Assembly: GCA_019750915.1 (NCBI GenBank)
Contig: JAIENY010000044.1
Span: 1-64,000, forward strand
DNA from: Xanthobacteraceae bacterium
Lineage (GTDB): Bacteria; Pseudomonadota; Alphaproteobacteria; Rhizobiales; Xanthobacteraceae
Direction: 5' to 3'
DNA length: 64,000 nt
The number at the start of each line of letters is the position of its first letter. The first letter of the stretch is position 1. Positions 33,949-43,661 of the stretch are shown here, one piece after another. The notes under the pieces were generated by a model. That model saw nothing but the letters and a program-made list of their open reading frames with translations. It was not told where the DNA came from and searched no databases. A program made the position numbers and the translations under genes.

Positions 33949-36405
33949 ATGGCGCGCACGCACGCGGCAAGCACGTGTGGACAATCGGATTCGATCAAAG
34001 GGCTGGCGCAATCAATCGCCCAACCCACCTATCACCGGCTGGTGATCGCCGAACCTCTGCTTCGCCGGGCTGTTCCGACTCTGATCATCGCTTTTCTCGT
34101 CACCATTCTGGTTGGTGCATTCGTCCAAATCGTCGATCAGTCGAGACAGAAGCATAGCGCCCTGGTTCGCGATCTTTCGGCACTAGCCGACGTGATGGCC
34201 GAACGTCTCGAACGGCTCGCAGCACGGCATACCGACCGGACCCTCGACGCGGCCCAGATTCAAGGCGCGCTGTCACAGATCACGCCGTCATGGGCATTTG
34301 CATCCGGCCAGCATGTGGTGATCGGCGGCCTTGGCAAGGAAGTCGTGCAGGCCTCTCTCGACAGCCACATGAACAGCGAATCGCTGGCCTTCGACTCCAT
34401 CGCCCTCGCCCAGTTGCAAACCCAACCCGAAGCATCCGACGTCAACGAAGTCAGGTTTGACAACGGCCCCGCACTGGTGGCGCAGCGCCGACTGAAAACG
34501 GCGCCTACCACTGTCACAATTGTGCAGGAACAACCCGACGCATCGTGGCGATCCGACACCACGCTTCAGATCACCCTCTCTGCCACGACTGGTTTCGTCG
34601 TGCTGATCCTCGGATTTGCCTTCCACTGGCAGTCCACACGCGCACGTGAAAGCGATCTCATCAACGATGCAGTCCGCGGCCGTATCGATACCGCACTGAA
34701 TCGCGGACGCTGCGGGTTGTGGGACTGGGATCTGTCGCGGGGCCGGATCTTCTGGTCGCAGTCCATGTTCACGATGCTGGGACTCGAGAGCCGCAGCGAC
34801 CTGCTTGCGTTCGGTGAGGTCAACGCGCTGGTTCGCTCCGACGATATCGATCTTATGGAAGTCGCCGACCGGCTCATGTCCGGCGATATCGATCATATCG
34901 ATCAGACCTTCCGCATGCGTCATGCATCCGGGCACTGGATCTGGCTTCGCGTCCGCTGCGAACTCACCGCCTCGAACGGTAACGGCGGCGATCATCTGAT
35001 CGGCATCGCGCTCGACATCACGGAACAGAAAAACCTCGCGGAACGCTCGGTCGAAGCCGACCTTCGCCTGCGCGACGCCATCGAAACAATCCCGGAAGCC
35101 TTTGTGCTGTGGGACTCGGAAAACCGGTTGGTGCTTTGCAACTCGCACTTTCAACGATTGCACAAGCTGCCCGATACCGCCGTCACGCCCGGCACGCCCT
35201 ACGAGACGGTCATCGACGTCGGCCATATGCCGGAAGTCCGCGCGCGGCTGGCCGATGCGGGTTCAGCGCTGCCCGGCGCCCGCACCTTCGAGGCGCAACT
35301 CGATGACGGAAGCTGGCTGCATATCAGCGAGCGCCGTACCAAGGACGGCGGCTTCGTGTCGGTCGGAACTGACATCACGCAGATCAAGCGCCACGAGCAG
35401 CGCCTTGTTGAGAACGATCTTCGCCTGACCGCTTATGTCGTCGACCTCAAGCGCTCGCAGATCGCACTGGAGCAGCAAGCGCGCGAACTTGCCGATCTCG
35501 CGCAAAAATACGCCGAGGAAAAACACCGGGCCGAGGAAGCCAACCAGACAAAATCCAAATTCCTCGCCAACATGAGCCACGAACTACGCACACCGCTGAA
35601 CGCGATCATCGGCTTCTCCGAAGTCATGACCAGCGGCATGTTCGGCTCGCTCGGGTCGGACAAATACAGGGAATACTGCAACGACATTCTGAGCAGCGGA
35701 AATTATCTGCTCGAAGTCATCAACGACGTGCTCGACATGTCGAAGATCGAAGCCGGCCGCATGAAGCTCGATCCGGAACAGCTCGACCTCGCACAGACAA
35801 TCACCGAGTCGGTCCGCGTCGTTTCCGGCCGTGCCGAAAGCAAGCGCCTGACGCTGGATGTCGACATTGAAGCGGCGATTCCGCTGGTGGCAGACCGCCG
35901 CGCGGTGAAGCAGATTCTGGTCAACCTGCTCTCCAACGCCGTGAAATTTACGCCCGATGGCGGCCGGGTGGTCGTCCGGGGACGCGCGATCGACCACAAG
36001 GTGACGCTGACGATCGCCGACACCGGCATTGGGATCGCAAAACCGGCTCTGTCGCGGCTCGGCCGACCGTTCGAGCAAGTCGAAAGCCAGTTGACAAAAA
36101 GCTATCAAGGCTCGGGGCTGGGACTTGCCATTGCAAAGTCACTTGCCAGCCTGCATGGCGGATCGATGAAGCTGAAATCAAAACTAGGGGCCGGGACGGT
36201 CGTGCATGTCGTTATGCCGAGCTTCCCCTGCGTGCCCGTGACATCGATTTATGCCGCTACGGCCGAGCCTGCATCAGCTTCAGGAAAAGCTCGCGCACGT
36301 CGCTCTGTGTCTCTTTCAGACGCGCCTCGAGTGCGGAAAAGTCAGGCGCGTCGGCGGCCCGCGTCAAAATGTGAAGAAGATCAACCCCAGCAGTATCTGG
36401 TTTGA
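33949..36405 (+). CDS. Hybrid-free PAS sensor histidine kinase, membrane-bound
   Basis: An 818-residue kinase. Helix 1 (about 42-62) and helix 2 (about 205-228) enclose a periplasmic sensing region. Two PAS domains follow (about 245-360 and 365-480; the second has the PAS_7-type EAFVLWDSENRLVLCN), then a coiled coil (about 490-530). The HisKA box with H544 (NMSHELRTPLNAIIGFSEVM) and an intact ATPase domain (LLSNAVKFTP; DTGIGIAK; GSGLGLAIAKSL) follow. The core is of the PleC/PdhS class. The normal end would be near VVHVVMPSFP; the frame then runs about 60 residues further, Arg/Ser-rich, antisense to the end of glnE. ATG 33949 has AAGGGG six bases before it. Confidence 0.87.
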   Translation: MARTHAASTCGQSDSIKGLAQSIAQPTYHRLVIAEPLLRRAVPTLIIAFLVTILVGAFVQIVDQSRQKHSALVRDLSALADVMAERLERLAARHTDRTLDAAQIQGALSQITPSWAFASGQHVVIGGLGKEVVQASLDSHMNSESLAFDSIALAQLQTQPEASDVNEVRFDNGPALVAQRRLKTAPTTVTIVQEQPDASWRSDTTLQITLSATTGFVVLILGFAFHWQSTRARESDLINDAVRGRIDTALNRGRCGLWDWDLSRGRIFWSQSMFTMLGLESRSDLLAFGEVNALVRSDDIDLMEVADRLMSGDIDHIDQTFRMRHASGHWIWLRVRCELTASNGNGGDHLIGIALDITEQKNLAERSVEADLRLRDAIETIPEAFVLWDSENRLVLCNSHFQRLHKLPDTAVTPGTPYETVIDVGHMPEVRARLADAGSALPGARTFEAQLDDGSWLHISERRTKDGGFVSVGTDITQIKRHEQRLVENDLRLTAYVVDLKRSQIALEQQARELADLAQKYAEEKHRAEEANQTKSKFLANMSHELRTPLNAIIGFSEVMTSGMFGSLGSDKYREYCNDILSSGNYLLEVINDVLDMSKIEAGRMKLDPEQLDLAQTITESVRVVSGRAESKRLTLDVDIEAAIPLVADRRAVKQILVNLLSNAVKFTPDGGRVVVRGRAIDHKVTLTIADTGIGIAKPALSRLGRPFEQVESQLTKSYQGSGLGLAIAKSLASLHGGSMKLKSKLGAGTVVHVVMPSFPCVPVTSIYAATAEPASASGKARARRSVSLSDAPRVRKSQARRRPASKCEEDQPQQYLV

Positions 36406-39223
36406 ATGTATCAGTGACGCACAGACGAAGAACCTGCGTCAAATGCTGATACAGGCGCGCGGCGGGCCGCAGAACGTCCGAATCCGAAGAGGACAAAAGA
36501 CCGAGCTTCACTGCATTATCGAACACCTGAAGCGTGTTGACGCTCAGGATGGCGGGATATTTTGCCGAGTGAACAAGCTGAAGATACTGCGCCAGAAATT
36601 CCAGGTCGACGATTCCGCCCGCAACGTATTTGATATCCCACAGATTGCCGTCACCCTTCTCTGCAGCCACGGCCGTGCGCATTTCAAGAACATCGTTGGC
36701 GATGATGTCGATATCGCGCTTTCGGGTCAGAACGCGACGGATAGTCGCCTCGATTTGTCCGCTCAGCCCTTCATTGCCTGAAATGACGCGAGCGCGTGTC
36801 AATGCCATATGCTCCCACGTCCAGGCTTCGCGCTCCTGATATTCGGCGAACGAGCCGATCGAAGTCGCAAGCGGCCCGGCCCGGCCCGAGGGACGAAGCC
36901 GCATATCGACATCGTAAAGCACGCCGTAGTTTGTCCGCGTCGTAAACGCACTGATCAGCCGCTGAGTATAGCGCGCAAAATACTGCGCGCCGTGAAGCGG
37001 TCGAGGCCCCTCGGAGTCCGGGTGATCCTCATCGAAATCGTAGATCAGGATCAAATCTAGGTCTGAGGACGCCGTCATTTCCCGGCCGCCCAGTTTCCCC
37101 ATGGCGACGACAGCCGTCTCCTGTCCGCGAATTCGTCCATGCTGCGTCGCGAACTGGTCGCTCACCAGCTCGTGCACCGTGCGCACGACGCCCTCCGCAA
37201 CGTCGCCGAACGCGACGCTAGCCTGCCGGGCGGAAACCGTCCCGGAGAGAATACGCGCGCCAATCAGGAAAAGGCTTTCCTGTCCGAACTGCCGGAGGCG
37301 ATCGAGAAATTCCTCGTAGGAAAAAGCGTCCGCCAGCGTTGCGGTTAACCGTGCGGACAGCTCGTCACGATCGGGCATCGCACCGAAAAAACGTGGGTCG
37401 ATCAGGCCGTCGATGATCTGCGGACGGCGCGCCATCATATCGCCGAGCCGTGGAGCGGCGCCAAGGACAAGCGCGACCAGCGCAACAACATCCTTGTTCT
37501 GGGCCAATAACGAAACCAGCCGCCCGGCCCTCGTCAACTCTTGCAGAAACCGATCGAACGCCGTTACTGCGGCATCGGGATGTTCCGCACGGGACAGGCC
37601 TCGGATCAGGTCGGGCAGGAATTGCAGAAACGCCTCACGCGTGGACTCTACCTTTAATGACCGATATTCACCGGAGGTCCACCGGTGCACCGTCTCTGCG
37701 ACCATGACCGGCGACTTGAAACCGAGGCGCCGCAGATAGTCCAAGACACCCTGATCTCGCGGCCCGGCGCCGAAGTCGACATTGGGAAGCTTCTCAGTGC
37801 CTGTCGGGTCGCCTTCGAACAGCCGCTCATAATGGCTCTGCACACAACTCAGATGCGCCAGCAATTCAGCGGCGAAACTCTTGCGATCCGGATAGCCCAT
37901 AAAACGCGCGATCCGCTCGACGCCTTCGGCGTCCGTGGGCAGTGTGTGGGTCTGTTCGTCGGCGATCATCTGAAGACGGTGCTCAAGGCGGCGCAAAAAA
38001 TCATAAGCGCGCGTCAGCGCGTCCCTCGCCTCAAATGTGATCCAGTTCGTGGCCGCAAGCACCTCTAGCGCCTCGAGCGTAGACCTAACCCTCAACTCGG
38101 CATGCCGGCCGCCTGCGATGAGCTGCTGGGTCTGCGCAAAAAACTCGATCTCGCGAATGCCGCCACGGCCGACCTTGACGTTATGCCCCTCAATGGAAAT
38201 CTCGCTCTGGCCGCGAAACGTCTGCATCTGGCGTTTCATGTCGTGAACATCGACAAGTGCGGCAAAGTCCAGGTGCTTGCGCCAGACGAACGGCGAGATC
38301 TCGTGCAGGAAGGCATCGCCGATGCCGGCATCGCCCGCACACGGCCGCGCCTTGATCATGGCCGCACGCTCCCAGGTGCGCCCCTCGCGCTCGTAATAAT
38401 ACAGCGCTGCTGGAAGTGATATCGCAGCCGGTGTCGAAGCCGGATCGGGGCGAAGCCGAAGATCGACCCGGAAAACGTAGCCATCAGCGGTGCGCTGCTG
38501 CAGGATACGCGCGATGCCTTGAGCGATGCGGGTATAAAAAGGCGACGGCTCGACGCTGTCGAGGAGCTCGGCTTTATCAGCGTCGTAGAAAACGATCAGA
38601 TCAATGTCGCTGGAAAAATTGAGTTCGCCCGCGCCCATTTTCCCCATCGCCAGCACGGTTAGCCCGCTGCCGTCTTCGGGTCGCGCAGCATCGCGAACGA
38701 TCAAACGGCCGCGTTCGATCTCCTGCGACAACAGGAGGCGAACCGCGCATTGCACAGCCGTTACAGCGACATCCGTTAGCGCCGATGTAATCTGGCCGAG
38801 TTGCCAGACCCCACCGATGTCGCAAAGGGCAATCAGCAACGCCGCTTCTGCCTTGGTGCGCCGAAGCACCTGCATCACGGTTGCTTCATCGGCGGCGGCC
38901 GAGGTGTCCCGCCGCGTCTGTTCGAGCAAAGAGGTGATGCGTGTATCGGGATCGCAAACAAGCAGATCGAACAAACGTGGCGGGTTGACCCGGACGAGAT
39001 CGAACAGATAAGGGGAGAACTCGGAAATCCCGCGAAGAACATCTCCCGCAAGCGGATATTGGGCGATGACCTTGCCCATATTCTCGGCCTGCTCCACCGG
39101 AATATCTTCCAGCCACTGGGCCAGACGGCCTTCAGCCTCGTCAGGCGGCAATGATGTCGGAGTTGTCACAAAGCGCGCGGCCAGCGAACGGGCGCTCACC
39201 GCATCGAGTTCAGCCGGCGTCAT
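36257..39223 (-). CDS. glnE: Bifunctional glutamine synthetase adenylyltransferase/deadenylase
   Basis: A 988-residue enzyme that adenylylates and deadenylylates glutamine synthetase under PII control. Two nucleotidyltransferase domains are visible: the N-terminal (deadenylylase) with GKMGAGELNFSSDIDLIVFYD near 212, and the C-terminal (adenylylase) with GKLGGREMTASSDLDLILIYD near 720. Each is followed by its helical GlnD-PII-uridylyltransferase-type domain. Length fits the alphaproteobacterial form. The start overlaps the stop of the upstream sensor kinase by four bases (ATGA), so it is translated with it. The 3' end overlaps the convergent kinase at 33949-36405 by 149 bases. Confidence 0.96.
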   Translation of the reverse strand: MTPAELDAVSARSLAARFVTTPTSLPPDEAEGRLAQWLEDIPVEQAENMGKVIAQYPLAGDVLRGISEFSPYLFDLVRVNPPRLFDLLVCDPDTRITSLLEQTRRDTSAAADEATVMQVLRRTKAEAALLIALCDIGGVWQLGQITSALTDVAVTAVQCAVRLLLSQEIERGRLIVRDAARPEDGSGLTVLAMGKMGAGELNFSSDIDLIVFYDADKAELLDSVEPSPFYTRIAQGIARILQQRTADGYVFRVDLRLRPDPASTPAAISLPAALYYYEREGRTWERAAMIKARPCAGDAGIGDAFLHEISPFVWRKHLDFAALVDVHDMKRQMQTFRGQSEISIEGHNVKVGRGGIREIEFFAQTQQLIAGGRHAELRVRSTLEALEVLAATNWITFEARDALTRAYDFLRRLEHRLQMIADEQTHTLPTDAEGVERIARFMGYPDRKSFAAELLAHLSCVQSHYERLFEGDPTGTEKLPNVDFGAGPRDQGVLDYLRRLGFKSPVMVAETVHRWTSGEYRSLKVESTREAFLQFLPDLIRGLSRAEHPDAAVTAFDRFLQELTRAGRLVSLLAQNKDVVALVALVLGAAPRLGDMMARRPQIIDGLIDPRFFGAMPDRDELSARLTATLADAFSYEEFLDRLRQFGQESLFLIGARILSGTVSARQASVAFGDVAEGVVRTVHELVSDQFATQHGRIRGQETAVVAMGKLGGREMTASSDLDLILIYDFDEDHPDSEGPRPLHGAQYFARYTQRLISAFTTRTNYGVLYDVDMRLRPSGRAGPLATSIGSFAEYQEREAWTWEHMALTRARVISGNEGLSGQIEATIRRVLTRKRDIDIIANDVLEMRTAVAAEKGDGNLWDIKYVAGGIVDLEFLAQYLQLVHSAKYPAILSVNTLQVFDNAVKLGLLSSSDSDVLRPAARLYQHLTQVLRLCVTDTFKPDTAGVDLLHILTRAADAPDFSALEARLKETQSDVRELFLKLMQARP

Positions 39224-40629
39224 GCCGCTGCTTGTTTCACGTCTCCCGGGGGGATGGCAAGTGTCGCACGTACGCCGGGCGCGGCGTCGCTCAGCCGCAA
39301 TGTGCCGCCGTGCAGAACCGCGACAGCTGACGCAAGACTGAGGCCCAATCCGGAACCGGGCAGCGTGCGGCTGGCCTCCAGCCGCACAAACCGTTCCATC
39401 GCCCGCTCGCGGTCCGCTTCCGGGATCCCGGGCCCATGGTCCGTCACGCTGAGCCTGACGCCGTCAGCGCCACTCCGCGCTTCGATCAGAATTACGGGCT
39501 TGCTATCAGGAGTAACCGGTGATGGTTTGCCATATTTGATGGCATTCTCGACAAGATTGGCCAGTGCCTGGCTGATCAATTCACGATTGCCGTGGATCGC
39601 TGCGGGCTGGGTGTCGACTTTGAGGATCAACCCGTTGTCTTCTGCCAGCGGCTCATAAAGCTCATGGATGTCCTGCGCCACCGTAGCCGCGTCGAAGTCG
39701 ACCATGTTGTCGCGGGCCTGACCGGATTCGGCACGCGCGATCATCAGCAGCGCGTTGAAGGTCCCAATCAATCCGTCGGATTCGTCGATGGTCCGCTCAA
39801 GCGCCGCACGATATTCCGTTTCGCTGCCGCCTTCGGCCAAGGCCCGCTCCGCACGATTACGCAGCCGTGTCAGCGGTGTCTTCAGATCGTGAGCGATGTT
39901 GTCTGAGACCTCCTTCAGTCCCACCATGAGGCTCTCGATGCGTTCCAGCATCGCGTTGAGATTTTCGGCCAGGCGATCGAGTTCGTCTCCGCTGCGCCCG
40001 ACGGGCAATCGCTCATTGAGATCGCCTGCCATGATCCGCTGGGTCGTGCCCGTCATCGCGTCGATGCGGTGCAGCACCCGCCGCGCCACGAACACGCCTC
40101 CGGCAAGTCCGAGCAGCAGCACAATGGCAACGGACCATTGCGCCGCCTTGGCGACGATACCGAAAATCCGGCGACGCTCCTCAAGGTCGCGACCGACCAG
40201 AAGCCGGAATCCGCCGGACAATTGGGTGACGCGCACCAACGCAAAATGACTACGGGTATCTGTTTCGTCGAGCCTACGATAGAAAGTATCAGCCCAGCCC
40301 GGCCGGTCCATTACACCGGGTTGCAGCGAACCGATGTTGCCGGCGACGGCCTGTCCTTCAGGAGTGGTCAGCAGATAGAGATTCGATCCGGGTCGCAGCG
40401 CGCGGTTTTCAATCGCAAACACCAGCCCACGGATTCCCCCGCGCGAATATTGCTGCGTTAATTCATTGAGCTCTGCATCGACCGTCTCGGTGATCTGCTC
40501 AGTCACCATGCGCCGCGTATTCCAGGCGAAATAGCCAAGCAGCGAGGCGGCAAATAATGCGAACAGAAAAAGATAAACCAGCGTCAGCCGAAACGCAGTG
40601 GTTCGAATCAGTTTACCGAATGCCGTCAC
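39220..40629 (-). CDS. Sensor histidine kinase, HAMP type (partner of the 40.6-41.3 kb regulator)
   Basis: A 469-residue EnvZ-like kinase. Two membrane helices (about 15-35 and 165-185) enclose a periplasmic domain. HAMP (about 185-240) is followed by the HisKA box with H247 (NIAHDLKTPLTRLRNRAE) and the ATPase domain (NLVENAIKYG; DHGPGIPEADRERAMERFVR; GSGLGLSLASAVA). It overlaps the response regulator gene by 17 bases and glnE by 4, so the three are read from one transcript. In rhizobia this pair follows degP and is thought to respond to envelope stress. This is inference from context. Confidence 0.9.
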   Translation of the reverse strand: MTAFGKLIRTTAFRLTLVYLFLFALFAASLLGYFAWNTRRMVTEQITETVDAELNELTQQYSRGGIRGLVFAIENRALRPGSNLYLLTTPEGQAVAGNIGSLQPGVMDRPGWADTFYRRLDETDTRSHFALVRVTQLSGGFRLLVGRDLEERRRIFGIVAKAAQWSVAIVLLLGLAGGVFVARRVLHRIDAMTGTTQRIMAGDLNERLPVGRSGDELDRLAENLNAMLERIESLMVGLKEVSDNIAHDLKTPLTRLRNRAERALAEGGSETEYRAALERTIDESDGLIGTFNALLMIARAESGQARDNMVDFDAATVAQDIHELYEPLAEDNGLILKVDTQPAAIHGNRELISQALANLVENAIKYGKPSPVTPDSKPVILIEARSGADGVRLSVTDHGPGIPEADRERAMERFVRLEASRTLPGSGLGLSLASAVAVLHGGTLRLSDAAPGVRATLAIPPGDVKQAAA

Positions 40630-41293
40630 GGATCATGTATCCCGCACCGCGAATGGTGTGCAGCAACGGCTTTTCCTGTCCCTTGTCGATTTTCGAACGC
40701 AGACGGGAAATATGAACGTCAATCACGTTGGTCTGCGGATCGAAATGATAATCCCAGACATTCTCCAGAAGCATCGTGCGCGTCACAACCTGGCCCGCGT
40801 GCTTCATCAGATATTCCAGAAGACGAAATTCGCGCGGCTGCAGCGTAATCTCGGTGTTGCCGCGTTGGACCTCGTGCGAAAGGCGGTTCAGTTCAAGGTC
40901 ACCGACGCGATAGACCGTGTCCTCGCCCGGACCGCCGCGGCGCCGCGACAGGACTTCCACGCGTGCGAGCAATTCAGCAAAGGAGTAAGGCTTTGGCAGA
41001 TAATCATCGCCGCCGGCACGCAATCCCTTGATCCGGTCATCGACCTGACCGAGCGCGGAGAGAATCAGCGCCGGTGTGGAGTTGCCCTTATCGCGCAGCG
41101 TTCCGATTACGGACAGCCCGTCGCGTTTGGGCAGCATCCGGTCGACCACGAGCACGTCGTAATCGCCCGTCTCGGCAAGAGACAGTCCCTCCTCGCCATC
41201 GTTCGCCAGATCCGCGACGTGACCGACCTCTCGGAAGGCCTTGGCGAGATATTCGGCCGACTCGCGGTCGTCTTCAATGATGAGAAGGCGCAT
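40613..41293 (-). CDS. OmpR-family response regulator next to degP
   Basis: A 226-residue regulator with a receiver domain (LLIIEDD at the N terminus; phosphoacceptor Asp in VLVVDRMLP near 51; Lys in YLPKPY near 103) and an OmpR/PhoB winged helix (about 130-222; LQPREFRLLEYLM, VIDVHISRLRSKID, TIRGAGYM). The start is taken at ATG 41293, where the receiver begins. The frame stays open 15-26 codons further (ATG 41338, GTG 41371), and none of the starts has a good ribosome site, so the N terminus is uncertain. It lies 182 bases after degP, in the same direction. Confidence 0.9.
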   Translation of the reverse strand: MRLLIIEDDRESAEYLAKAFREVGHVADLANDGEEGLSLAETGDYDVLVVDRMLPKRDGLSVIGTLRDKGNSTPALILSALGQVDDRIKGLRAGGDDYLPKPYSFAELLARVEVLSRRRGGPGEDTVYRVGDLELNRLSHEVQRGNTEITLQPREFRLLEYLMKHAGQVVTRTMLLENVWDYHFDPQTNVIDVHISRLRSKIDKGQEKPLLHTIRGAGYMIRDGIR

Positions 41294-41384
41294 GGGGGAA
41301 TCTGTTGTCAGTTGAACCGTTGAACTTTGTGTCACCATGGCGCGAGGACCGTTTTCTTGCAAGGCAAACACTCCCGTTAACGAA

Positions 41385-41460
41385 ACGGGCGACGAGGCTG
41401 GGGAAACCTCGCCGCCCGTCTAGACCCTTTCGACGGAGGGGGGCTTAGACCATCGAAAGG
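41385..41460. repeat. Two inverted repeats between degP and the response regulator
   Basis: One stem pairs 41385-41397 with 41407-41419 (13 positions, one central A-C mismatch). The other pairs CCTTTCGA (41426-41433) with TCGAAAGG (41453-41460). Neither has a T-run, so they look like message-stabilising or weakly terminating hairpins after degP. Confidence 0.5.
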
Positions 41461-41474
41461 CAACTCGAATTTAG

Positions 41475-43040
41475 TTAGCCTTTCCCGACCGGCAACGCGA
41501 CGAACCGCGATGAATCGCCGCTCTTGATCCTGACCAGGACACTGTTCTTGTTATCGGCCTTCGCCGTAGAGAGCGCCTTGCGAACGTCTTCCGGCGTGCT
41601 CACGTTGTTGCCGGCGACTTCGAGAATGACATCGCCCTGCTTCAGGCCACGTTCCGCGGAGGCGCCATTCGGGTTGACGTCGGTCACCACGACGCCGTCC
41701 TTGCCAGCACCAGCCACGGTTTTTGCGGGTGCAACCGTCAAACCGAGGTTGGGCAAATCCGATCCGACACTCGACTGACTATCGCCATCGGACCCATCAT
41801 CAGCTTTTGCGGCCTTCAAGTTCGGAAGCTCGCCAAGCGTTAGTGTCAGCGTCTTCTCCTCGCCCTTGTGCAGGACACCGAGCTTAATGCTGGCGCCCGG
41901 CGCCATGCCGCCGATCGTCCGCGCCAGTTCCCGCGAATCCTTCACTTGCTGATCATTGACCCGGGTGATGATGTCGCCGGACTGGATTCCGGCCTTTGCC
42001 GCAGGCCCATTCGGCTGTGGTTCGGCAACCAACGCGCCCTCGGCTTTCTTCAAACCAAGACTGTCGGCAATCTCAGGGGTGATCGTCTGAATTTGCACCC
42101 CGATCCAACCGCGGCTGACCGTGCCCTTATCCTTGAGCTGAGCGACCACCTGCTTGACCGTCGAGGCAGGGATCGAGAACGCGATGCCGACACTCCCGCC
42201 TGAAGGCGAATAGATCGCCGTGTTGACGCCGATCACGTCGCCATCGATATCGAAGGCCGGACCGCCGGAATTACCCTTGTTCACGGGCGCGTCGATCTGG
42301 ATAAAGTCATCGTACGGTCCGTTGCCGATGTCGCGGCCGCGCGCCGACACGATGCCCGCCGTCACGGTGCCGCCAAGACCGAACGGGTTGCCGACCGCGA
42401 GCACCCAATCACCGATACGCGGTTGCTCGTCCGAGAGCTTGGCATAAGGGAAGTTACCGCCGCCCTCGACCTTGATCAGCGCGAGATCGGTACGTGGATC
42501 GGTCCCGATGACCTTGGCCTTGTAAGTCTTGCCATCGTCGGTCGTCACTTCGACTTTTTCAGCGCTGTCGACAACGTGATTGTTGGTTACCGCATAACCG
42601 TCAGCGGAAATGAAGAAGCCGGAGCCCTGCCCGGTGACAAGGCTATGCCCTCGTCCGCGATTGCCGGGAAAGCCATCCGGGCCGCCAAAGCGACGGAAGA
42701 AACGCTCCATCGGGGATCCGGGAGGAAATGGAAGATCGTTGGTATCGTCGGCGCTCTGCTTTTCCTCGATCTTGACCCGGACCGAAATCACCGAGGGCTT
42801 CACGCGCTCGACAATATCGGCGAAGCCGACCGGTTTCTGCACCTGCTTGAGATCCTGATTGACCTGCGCATGGGCGCTCGAAACCAGACCGTCATACGAA
42901 CCGAAGGGCGCATGGAAACCGTAAACGGCGGCGCCGACACCACCGACGACCGTCGCCATCAACGCAAATTTGCGCAGAGAGAACACCGAACGGCGCTGCG
43001 CACGATAAGACGGAAGGTCAGAGAAGTTTCGGTCGGGCAT
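41475..43040 (-). CDS. degP: Periplasmic serine protease/chaperone DegP (Do/HtrA family)
   Basis: A 521-residue S1C protease. An N-terminal membrane anchor or uncleaved signal (about 18-40) leads to the protease domain with the triad His (TNNHVVD), Asp (RTDLALI) and Ser (GNSGGPAF). Two PDZ domains follow (about 305-395 and 430-515; GDIITRVNDQQV and GDVILEVAGNNV), as in DegP/DegQ. It degrades or refolds damaged envelope proteins. ATG 43040 has GGAGA seven bases upstream. It is downstream of ccmIEFH and upstream of a two-component pair, the arrangement known from rhizobia (cycHJKL-degP). Confidence 0.95.
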   Translation of the reverse strand: MPDRNFSDLPSYRAQRRSVFSLRKFALMATVVGGVGAAVYGFHAPFGSYDGLVSSAHAQVNQDLKQVQKPVGFADIVERVKPSVISVRVKIEEKQSADDTNDLPFPPGSPMERFFRRFGGPDGFPGNRGRGHSLVTGQGSGFFISADGYAVTNNHVVDSAEKVEVTTDDGKTYKAKVIGTDPRTDLALIKVEGGGNFPYAKLSDEQPRIGDWVLAVGNPFGLGGTVTAGIVSARGRDIGNGPYDDFIQIDAPVNKGNSGGPAFDIDGDVIGVNTAIYSPSGGSVGIAFSIPASTVKQVVAQLKDKGTVSRGWIGVQIQTITPEIADSLGLKKAEGALVAEPQPNGPAAKAGIQSGDIITRVNDQQVKDSRELARTIGGMAPGASIKLGVLHKGEEKTLTLTLGELPNLKAAKADDGSDGDSQSSVGSDLPNLGLTVAPAKTVAGAGKDGVVVTDVNPNGASAERGLKQGDVILEVAGNNVSTPEDVRKALSTAKADNKNSVLVRIKSGDSSRFVALPVGKG

Positions 43041-43168
43041 AAGATTCTCCAGGCTGCAAATCGGGGTGGCTGGCACCGTTGCTGGAGAAGATGGGGTAGT
43101 CGCCCTTACGGCGCCCTGACGGCGAAATTAAGCTTTCGTAATGAAGCGAAAAAAACGCGGGCGTAATG

Positions 43169-43657
43169 TCACACGGTCCGGTCCGGTGGCTGCGATGCGA
43201 TCAGCCGCTCCAGACGCGCCTCCTCGTCCGGCGACAGCTTCATCAGTGCGTCATGAGAAGCCTGCATGCGGCGGCGGTTGTGGAGCCAAAGCCCCAGCGC
43301 TCCGAAAACCAGGACGCCGGGCGGCAGCAGCCAGAGCAACAAGGTTTGCCCCTCGACACGAGGTTTCAGCAAAACGAACTCGCCATAGCGCGACACCAGG
43401 AAATTCAGCACCTGCTGATCCCCGTCTCCGGCGGCGATGCGTTCGCGGACCAGGATGCGCAAATCGCGGGCAAGCGGTGCATCGGAATCGTCGATCGACT
43501 GGTTCTGACATACCATGCAGCGCAATTCGCGCGAGAGGGCCCGCGCTCTGGCCTCCTTCGCGGGATCGGACATCACTTCGTCCGGCTGCACCGCGTGAGC
43601 CAGTGGCGACAGCGCGAACAGACCGAGCAACGCAAGGGCGATCGTGAGCCGCTTCAT
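43169..43657 (-). CDS. ccmH: Cytochrome c maturation protein CcmH (CycL)
   Basis: A 162-residue membrane-anchored periplasmic thiol protein that reduces apocytochrome c for haem attachment. Signal peptide (MKRLTIALALLGLFALSPLAHA); the RCMVCQNQS motif (Cys pair near 46 and 49) is the LRCxxCQ signature; one membrane helix at about 105-125 and a short basic tail. ATG 43657 is four bases past the ccmF stop. It is the last gene of the ccmIEFH operon. Confidence 0.95.
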   Translation of the reverse strand: MKRLTIALALLGLFALSPLAHAVQPDEVMSDPAKEARARALSRELRCMVCQNQSIDDSDAPLARDLRILVRERIAAGDGDQQVLNFLVSRYGEFVLLKPRVEGQTLLLWLLPPGVLVFGALGLWLHNRRRMQASHDALMKLSPDEEARLERLIASQPPDRTV

Positions 43658-43661
43658 GCGT

